Below, one piece after another: positions 28,497 to 34,651 of a stretch of 34,651 nucleotides of DNA. This stretch comes from Prorocentrum cordatum (Eukaryota > Sar > Dinophyceae > Prorocentrales > Prorocentraceae): assembly GCA_963575745.1 (NCBI GenBank), contig CAUYUJ010000192.1, positions 631,429-666,079 of the forward strand. Direction: 5' to 3'. The position numbers and the translations under genes were made by a program. Each line of letters opens with the position of its first letter. Positions within the stretch are counted from its first letter, which is position 1. A model generated the notes under the pieces. The model was not told where the DNA came from. It saw only the letters and a list, made by a program, of their open reading frames with translations, and searched no databases.

Positions 28497-28733
28497 AGGA
28501 GGAGGAGGAGGAGGAGGAGGAGGAGGATGAGGAGGAGGAGGAGGCGGAAGAGGAGAAGGAGGAGGAACGGAGGAAGTAGGGCGAGGAGGAGGAGGAGGGA
28601 GGAGAAACAGGAGGAGGAGAGCAGGAGGAGGAGGAGAAGCAGAGGAGGAGGTGGAAAAGGAGGAGGAGGAGGAGGAGGAAGAGGAGGAGGAGGAGGAGGA
28701 GGAGGAGGAGGAGGAGGAGGAGGAGGAGGAGTG
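28497..28733. repeat. (GGA)n microsatellite, ~235 bp
   Basis: The longest single GGA array with its interruptions (GATGAGG, GCGGAAG, AACGGAGG). The last 70 bp are pure GGA. Confidence 0.95.
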
Positions 28734-28831
28734 GTGGCGCGACCACGGCCGGGTCTACCCAGCGTCGGCTCGTGAACCACCACCCTTTGTCGGAGACCTC
28801 TTGCTGCAGGCGACCCTCGTAGGTCGGAGCT

Positions 28832-29640
28832 CGACCGGCCCGCTTCGGAGAGCTTAAATGGACTCCCAGAGGGCCCAAGACAATCCCCGACAAGGCCCCG
28901 AACAGAACCATACCAAAGGCCTCTGGTATGGTTCTGTTCGGGCTTGTTTCGGAAGCTCTTCCGGCCACTCTGAACCCTTCTCGGAGCCCTCTTCAGATCC
29001 ATCGAGCCCGCTTCGGAGCGCTGAAATGGGGCCCACGAAAGCTTAAGAAAACACCCGAGAAGGTCTCGCACAGAACAACACAAAAGGCCTCTGGTGGGTT
29101 CTGTTGGGGCCCCTTTTCGGGGGCCTTCTCGGACATTCTGGAGCTTTTTGGAGCCCTGTTCGGACCCACCAGGCCCGCCTCGCAGAGCTCACACGGGCTT
29201 GCCGAGGGCCAAAGAGAATCCCTGGAAAGGCCCCGAACAGCACCATGCCCAAGGCCTGTGGCGCAATTCTGTTGGGAATCGTTTCGGGGGACCTCTTCGA
29301 CCACTCTGAAGCCTTCTTCGAGAGCTGTAAGGATGCGCCGAGACCCCTGCGGAAAGCTCACCTGGGGCCCAAGAGGGTCCAAAAAGAATCCCCGACAAGG
29401 CTCCGGACGGAATCCCGGAGGCCTCTGGCATGACTCTGTTCCGGCTCCTCTAAGGGGCCCTCTCGGACATTCTGGTGCCCTCCTGAAGCTCTCTTCGGAC
29501 CGACCAAGCCCGTTTCGAAGAGCTCGAACGCACTCTAGCACGGCCCGAGGGAGTTCCCGAAAAGGCCCCGAACAGAACCAGACCACTGCCCTCTGGTCTG
29601 ATTCTGTTCGGGCTCGTTTCGGGGGCTCTCTTGGACCATG
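28832..29640. repeat. Five-unit tandem array (~167 bp) with a conserved hairpin per unit
   Basis: Units start near 28832, 29000, 29166, 29336 and 29501, and the fifth ends near 29640. Each has CGAGCCCGCTTCGGAGAGCT, a purine-rich linker, CCCCGAACAGAACCA, AGGCCTCT, then TGGTTCTGTTCGGGC and a CGGACATTCTGG-type tail. In unit 1 the arms CCGAACAGAACCATACC and GGTATGGTTCTGTTCGG are perfectly complementary. Unit 5 pairs CCAGACC with GGTCTGA, different bases with the pairing mostly kept. Units 2-4 are less well paired. Frames of 197-271 codons cross it on both strands and are not credited. Confidence 0.85.
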
Positions 29641-30380
29641 CCAACACCTCCATGGAGCCGTCTGCGCAAGCGCTTCGCGACCGCGCCGTAGGCTGCAAAA
29701 GCGATGCCACAGAGCTCCTCGGAAACCCGCAGAGGAGCCCTAAACTACACACGACGGTTCCACACCACAGCCCTTTCGCACGATGCCCCCCCCATCCCCT
29801 TCAGAAACCATCTACCTCAGGGGCGCGCGGGGAGAGGATGCCCCTCCAAGAAGGGCAGAGAGGTTTTGGGAGAGATTCGGGACACCTCCCCAGCCTATCT
29901 GCGGCCAAAAGGGCTGGTAATATTCGCGCGAAAAGACAGCAGCAAACGGGCGGCGCGGCATCGGCGACGAGCAAAGCAGCCCAGCAGACTTGCACAAGAA
30001 GCTGCTGTCGGCCAGCCCTTCTGCCACGTCGTCCTCCTTCACGCCTTTCTTAAACATACTTCTGCTGTTCTTCCCAGGGTCCCACCAATTTCGACAACCT
30101 TGCATCGAGCATTTGGAGACGCATTGGAGTACAGCGCACGGGGTGCCCCGAATCGTGAATTCTTTATTGGGCGCGTCGTTGCCCACGTCCCGCACTCGCA
30201 ACTGTTAATCACATGTGTTCAGATTATGGGTGTCGTTTTTATTTTTCACAACATGTGGGACTGCAGTTTCTGCGCTTGTCTGCGACAGCGCCCCGAAGGA
30301 CTTGAGCGCGCTCGTCGTGCGGTTCTAGCTATCGAGGGCGCCTACGACGAATCACTGCCGCCCCCTGCCTTTTCGCCATC
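29641..30380. other. Unique sequence, one non-repetitive open frame, function unknown
   Basis: A 318-codon plus frame (29704-30660) begins MPQSSSETRRGALNYTRRFH in text that is mostly not repetitive. It ends in the CTTGG repeat beyond 30380 and has no domain, signal peptide or membrane segment I can name. A hydrophobic patch (LLITCVQIMGVVFIFHNM) lies near residue 170. Length alone is weak evidence in GC-rich DNA, so I leave it as unassigned sequence rather than a gene. Confidence 0.3.
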
Positions 30381-30920
30381 TTCGCAATCTTGGAGGCATC
30401 TTGGAGGCAACCTTGGCCGTCTTGGAGGCCACCGTGAGCGTCTTGGAACAATTTTCGTGGACGACGCGACCGTTCCTGGGCCTCGGCCGCCCTTCCAGGA
30501 TCCCGGCTGGCTGGGCCGGAACCCCAGCGGAAAGGTTTGCGGGCGCACGACCGAAACGGAGCTGCACGGCATCCAGCACGCCATCGCCTCTGTGATGCGT
30601 GGACAGAGGGCCGCGAACCTTCTGACCTTCAGCCTATCCGGCCACCGCGCCTGGAGGTGAGGCCGTGGCTTCTTTTCCGAATTTTGGGGCGTCCTGCGGG
30701 ACGTTTCGAAGCCTCTTGCGGCCTCGTCGGCGCCCCTGAGAGCCGCCTGGGGAGGGCGGGGGGGTTCTGGGGCGAGAAATATGATTCCTCAGTTTGTTGT
30801 CTCGTGCGGACTTCTTCGGCTCCCTTTCGGGGCCTCTCCGGCCGTCTTCGGCAGCTCATGCGCCGTTTTGGGGCCCTCTTCGCCCCCCTTGGGGCGGCCA
30901 TCGGGGTCTCCAGTGCCTCT
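30381..30920. repeat. Scattered CTTGGAGGC/TCTTGG repeat blocks
   Basis: CTTGGAGGCATCTTGGAGGC (30390) and CGTCTTGGAGGCCACC (30418), and a looser CTTTCGGGGCCTCTCC block at 30665-30900, are diverged relatives of the 31336-32822 array. The sequence between them is not recognised. Confidence 0.5.
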
Positions 30921-31221
30921 CGGGCGCTCTGAAGCATGTCGGGCCTTCCATGTCCGAGTCCGAGCCTCCTGCAGCCTTGCTTGGAGCCATGTTGACCTCT
31001 CTGGTGTTCGAGCGGATTCTTCGACAAGCTGTGCGAGCTGCGAACAGAATTGCGCCTTTGGAGACGTCTTCTGAGAATCTGTCATCACCTTTGACATTAG
31101 ACTGTCACACGTGCAGGAGGTCGCAAAGCGACAGAAGCTCGCGTGGCTCTGATGTCTTCGGGGTGACACACTTGGAGCGGAAGATGAAGACGGAGCGCAC
31201 AGCGACGGGAAGGAAGACCAA

Positions 31222-31262
31222 TGGACCACCACCACCACCACCACCGCCACCACCACCACCAG
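31222..31262. repeat. (CCA)n microsatellite
   Basis: A run of CCACCACCACC with two CCG breaks, 40 bp, at the left edge of the CTTGG repeat field. Confidence 0.9.
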
Positions 31263-31335
31263 TGGCTCGTGGGCCGTCTTGGGGCTCTCTTGGGGGCCTC
31301 CTGGGCCATCGTGGTGCTGCCTGGGAGACCCTTGG

Positions 31336-32822
31336 GGCGGCCTGGGAGACGTTGTGGGCCGTCTTGGAGCGTGGGAAGCTCGGCCAGGGCAGACTGGCGA
31401 AAACCTTGAAAAACTAAAAGGAAGTCACTGATTGCGGCTTGTCGGAGCTGTCTATGGATTTCCCGTCGGGCGCACTCGGTGCCTCTGGGGAGTCTCTTGG
31501 CCCGTCTTGGGGCTACCTTGAGCGTCTCGGGACGTTCTTGGGGGTCTCTCGGAGCGTCCTCGAGGCCCCCCGAGCATTCTGCCAGCCATCCGGGGCGCTT
31601 TTGGGTCAGTGTTACCGGACTCGGAAGCCTGGGGGCCGCCGGAGGGGCGTCCTGGTGGCTGTCGTAGGGCTCTCTGGAAGCGTCTTGGGCGCCTCTTGGG
31701 CCGTCTTGGGACCGTCTTGGGGGCCTCCTGGGCCGTCGTAGAGCTGCCTGGGAGATCATTGGGGCGGCCTGGATGACGTCGTGGGCGTTTTGGAGCGTCG
31801 GAAGCTCGACAAGGGGAAACTGCCGAAAACAAGCAAAAACCTAAGGAAAATCAATGTTTTTGGGTTGTCTGGGCTGTCTCTGGGGTCCTCTTCGGGCGCA
31901 CGTCGTGCTTCTGGGGAGCCTCTTGGCCCGTCTTGGGGCTACCTTGAGCGTCTCGGAACGTTCTGGGGGGTCTCTCGGAGCGTCCTGGAGGCCTCCCGGG
32001 CACTCTGGCAGCCATCCAGAACGCTCTTGGGGCACTCTTGGGCAGATACGGAGGCCCGGAGGCAGCCAAAGAAGCGTCCCCGGAAGGGCCCACGAAAGCC
32101 TGGGAGACGTCGTGGGCCGTCTTGGAGCGTAGGAAAGTCGAAAAGGGGAAACTGCCGAAAACAGCCAAAGAAAACCCAAGGAAAATCAATGTTTTGGGGT
32201 TGTCGGGGCTGTCTCTGGGGTCCTCTTCGGGCGCACGTCGTGCTTCTGGGGAGCCTCTTGGCCCGTCTTGGGGCTACCTTGAGCGTCTCGGAGCGTTCTG
32301 GGGGGTCTCTCGGAGCGTCCTGGAGGCCTCCCGGGAACTCTGGCAGCCATCCGGCGAGCTCTTGGGGCACTCTTGGGCGGACTCGGAGGCCCGGGACCCG
32401 CTGGAGGGGCGGACTCAGAGGCCCGGGGGCAGCCAGAGGGGCCTCCCGGGAGGGGGCCACGGATAACCTGGGAGACGTCGTGGGCCGTCTTGGAGCGTCG
32501 GGAGCTCGAAAAGGGGAAACTGCCGAAAACAGGCAAAGAAAACCCAAGGAGAATCAAGGTTTTTGGTTGTCGGGGCCGTCTCTGGGGTCCTCTTCGGGCG
32601 CACGTCGTGCTTCTGGGGAGCCTCTTGGCCCGTCTTGGGGCTACCGTGAGCGTGTCGGAGCGCTCTGGGGGGTCTCTCGGAGCGTCCTGGAGGCCTCCTG
32701 GGCACTCTGGCAGCCATCCGGCGAGCTCTTGGGACACTCTTGGGCGGACTCGGAGGCCCGGGACCCGCTGGAGGGGCGGACTCGGAGGCCCGGGGGCAGC
32801 CAGAGGGGCCTCCCGGGAGGGG
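31336..32822. repeat. Four-unit tandem repeat of 335-426 bp (CTTGG type)
   Basis: The word GCTTCTGGGGAGCCTCTTGG or a close variant occurs at 31481, 31907, 32242 and 32609. Each is followed by GGGGCTACCTTGAGCGTCTC, GGGGGTCTCTCGGAGCGTCC and GGCAGCCATCC. Each is preceded by GGAGACGTCGTGGGCCGTCT, AAGGGGAAACTGCCGAAAAC and TTCGGGCGCACGTCGTGC. The first unit is most diverged; units 2-4 are close. A shorter GGACCCGCTGGAGGGGCGGA segment is duplicated in the last two. The 688-codon frame starting at 31781 is a by-product. Confidence 0.9.
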
Positions 32823-32883
32823 GACACGCCCTATATACAATGAGGTTCCGGCCCGGGGCCCGGGGCCCGGGATCTCCCAGATA

Positions 32884-32936
<53 letters not shown>

Positions 32937-32954
32937 GCGTGTATATAGTGTCCC
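32821..32954. mobile_element. 134-bp inverted repeat enclosing a TA array
   Basis: The left end GGGACACGCCCTATATACA and the right end TGTATATAGTGTCCC are inverted repeats that differ only by a GCCC insertion in the left arm. Inside are three GGCCCGG units and a (TA)n run (32884-32935). It may be a TIR element in which a TA microsatellite grew, or the array may have generated the symmetry. No flanking duplication is visible. Confidence 0.5.
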
Positions 32955-33400
32955 TTCTGCAAACTGATCGGTCGCCCCCCCGTGCCCAACCCGAGGAGCG
33001 CCCTGGCCAGAGTCTCGAGGCGAGCGCGGCCGCGGCGACGCAACTAAATAGAGAGAAGACGTGTCGCCACAGGGGCACCGCTCCCCGAGCCTCGGTCCTC
33101 GAAGACGTGGGTCCAGCGCCGACCCAAGGAAAACGCGAAGATCTCCGAAAGTGTATGTGTATGTCGTCCCTTTCTCCTTCTAGATCCCCCAAAAAGACCC
33201 TGGCGTCTGACGATCTGACGCTTTTCAGCGCGCAGCCCCAGGGGTCCCTCGACCTTTTCCCCGGTTGCAAGCTTTTCGCCCCAGATCAGTTTCTGATGGA
33301 CACAACGGGCCGAACTCACGGACCCAAGGAGCCGAACGAACTCACGGAAACACGCCCGGATTGGATTAAGAGGTCTGAGAAGGAGGCACCAAAAGATACA
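32955..33400. other. Unique spacer
   Basis: Balanced sequence between the TA array and a GGA array. It lies inside the long open frame of the neighbouring repeats. I see no domain, repeat or RNA gene. Confidence 0.4.
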
Positions 33401-33760
33401 GAGGAGGAGGAGGAGGAGGAGGAGGAGGAGGAGGAGGAGGAGGAGAAGGAGGAAGAGGAGGAGGAGAGGAGGAGGAGAAGGAGGAGAGGCGGGAGGAGGA
33501 GGAGGAGGAGGAGGAGGGGGAGGAGGAGGAGGAGGAGGAGAAGGACGGGGAGGAGACGGGCTCGGAGTCGGAGACGGAGCCCGAGGAGGCGGAGGCGGAG
33601 ACGGAGGGCGAGGCGGAGGCGGAGACGGAGGAGGGGGGACGGAGAGGGAGCCGGAGGCGGAGGCGGCGACGGAGGAGGCGGACACGGAGGAGGAGGAGGT
33701 GGAGGAGGAGGAGGAGACGGAGACGGAGAAGATCAGGAGCGGAGGCGCAGGCGGGCAACC
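33400..33760. repeat. (GGA)n array grading into GGAGACGGAGGCGGA
   Basis: Pure GGA for about 140 bp, then GGAGGCGGAGACGGA words. Minus frames read polyserine, polyproline or polyleucine. The grading suggests repeated slippage and point change from one seed. Confidence 0.9.
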
Positions 33761-33974
33761 ACATCGAGGACGCACGCTGGGAGATGTCTTGCACATGCCA
33801 GTAACTGTCGGCACACACCGGAACCGGCTGCGTGCTGGCTGCGGTAGATGCGACGTCGTGGGGAGGCCAGATCGGCCATGACCACAACCAAGGTGCTCAT
33901 GCCGAGGTCGGTGGGTTCTCCCCAGAAGGGCCATTCCGAAAGATCCACTTCGCTGTGGTCGTCGTTGTGCCTGG

Positions 33975-34062
33975 AGGGGAGGAGTAGAAGGCGGAGGCGG
34001 AAACAGAGACGGAAAAGGAGGGGAGGAGTAGAAGGCGGAGGCGGAAACAGAGACGGAAAAGG
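33975..34062 (+). repeat. Exact 44-bp tandem duplication
   Basis: AGGGGAGGAGTAGAAGGCGG followed by AGGCGGAAACAGAGACGGAA and AAGG occurs twice head to tail without a visible difference, implying a recent duplication. Confidence 0.9.
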
Positions 34063-34132
34063 AGGGGGGGCGGAGGCGGAGGATGATTGGCGACGCGCCC
34101 GAGAGGGAAGCAGAAGTCGCAGGCCTCATCGG

Positions 34133-34190
34133 AAGGCGGGGGCGCTTCTCAGAAGGCCCAACACCTTCTCACAAGCCCTCCCTGGATGCC
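34133..34190. repeat. Possible degraded family B element
   Basis: GGCGGGGGCGCTTCTCAGAA followed by GGCCCAACACCTTCTCACAA carries the CTTCTCAGAAGGCC palindrome and the CCTTCTCAC word of the 1-70 and 1399 copies. Clear arms are missing, so this is tentative. Confidence 0.35.
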
Positions 34191-34651
34191 AAAGTAGGTT
34201 ATATCTGGTCCGACCCATGGCAGATTCAAAAAAAAAAACTCAACCCCAAAACGTTGCGATCTCTTGGGGACGTACGTTCTACTTCCCTTTTTACACCACT
34301 ACCCCCTAAGCGGTCAAAGGAAGTTTCAGGGCGGGCTTCGGCTTCTATCTATGGCATGCACAGTCTAAAAACTTGATCGGATGTCCTGCAGCGAGGGCGT
34401 GTGGAGAGGCAAGGTACCGGAATCTACCCCGCCACGCACGCGCCCCCACCTCTGTGGGACTGGCTCTGTGAGCAGCACCTGAGGCCACAGCCTCTAAATG
34501 AGCACCGAGGCCGCCCCGCTTCGGCTGGCTCGGCCGGCCTCCGCGCGCCTTCTGCCTGCTTCCGCCAGCGGAGCCGCCCTGGCTTTGCTTCCGCCACCTC
34601 CCGCCGAAGAGGAGGTGCCAACCCCTTCGATCCTCGAAGGCGAGCCCATTT
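34191..34651. other. Spacer to window end with a second CTTCCGCCAGCGGAG hairpin
   Basis: No gene is recognised. GCTTCCGCCAGCGGAGCCGC near 34558 repeats the stem-loop seen at about 8705, followed in both by CCT-G-TTTxx text. A further TTCCGCCACCTCCCGCCG follows. Confidence 0.4.

Noticed and set aside
28910-28945. Perfect hairpin considered as a bacterial-type terminator
   Set aside because: There is no T-run after the stem and no gene before it, and the hairpin recurs in each tandem unit. The sequence is eukaryote-like.
31781-33847. 688-codon open frame on plus
   Set aside because: It runs through three CTTGG-type repeat units, a TA microsatellite and a GGA array. Its translation mirrors those repeats (SLGSSSGARRASGEPLGPSW repeated, then polyglutamate). 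There is no domain.
33044-34129. 361-codon minus frame
   Set aside because: Most of it is polyproline, polyserine or polyleucine from the complement of the GGA/GGAGAC array.
1-34651. Search for a dinoflagellate spliced leader, rRNA, U-snRNA or plastid minicircle core
   Set aside because: Nothing matching was seen on either strand, so the dinoflagellate suggestion rests on repeat texture only.

Overview
No protein-coding gene, rRNA, tRNA or CRISPR array can be supported in this 34.65 kb window. The DNA is GC-rich, with about 20 kinds of repeat packed together, pure GGA/CTC, GTG and TA arrays, and no sign of operons or ribosome binding sites. It reads as intergenic or deep intronic DNA of a microbial eukaryote. 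The density of unrelated inverted-repeat elements and of purine/pyrimidine arrays would suit a dinoflagellate (a Prorocentrum or Symbiodiniaceae type of genome). That is an inference: I see no spliced leader, plastid gene or recognisable exon to prove it.

Layout. 1-2000: a run of short terminal-inverted-repeat (TIR) or fold-back elements (1-70, 151-289, 356-504, 681-837, 1399-1591, 1761-1927). 2000-4100: mostly unique sequence with one 112-bp element (3526-3637). 4100-5270: a CCAAGAGG-type array flanked by a 36-bp degenerate array. 5650-5790: first copy of a fold-back element with a twin-hairpin core. 6700-8212: a TIR-flanked composite enclosing a 1.1-kb CCACTGTCC minisatellite. 9100-9543: two short elements. 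9955-10400: a GGA array facing a CTC array. 10604-11077: a 161-bp MITE-like element and a hairpin. 11148-12631: fifteen copies of a 99-bp satellite. 12832-13278: an 11-bp satellite. 13500-15150: unique sequence. 15440-17600: CT-rich repeats and more fold-back elements. 18230-20560: an AT island, degenerate satellites and a second 160-bp element. 21640-21885: the longest-armed twin-hairpin copy. 22612-22765: another 154-bp TIR element. 24121-25617: a GTGCCCGGG minisatellite, a fold-back element, an AT-rich island and the third 164-bp element. 25655-27420: purine tracts, a GTG array and duplicated modules. 28497-29640: a GGA array, then five 165-170 bp units that each carry a hairpin. 31336-32822: four units of a 335-426 bp tandem repeat. 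32821-34062: a TA array inside an inverted repeat, GGA arrays and an exact 44-bp duplication.

The window works as a record of non-autonomous element insertion and local tandem amplification rather than as a gene neighbourhood. Best supported is a family at 10604, 19937 and 25454: three copies of 160-164 bp, homologous throughout, each with its own exact 5-6 bp target-site duplication. Next are a GTCGGGC-ended TIR family with apparent target duplications near 15 bp, and a fold-back family whose centre is two adjacent GC stem-loops with GGA or related loops. All long open frames (up to 688 codons) coincide with repeats and are rejected as genes.
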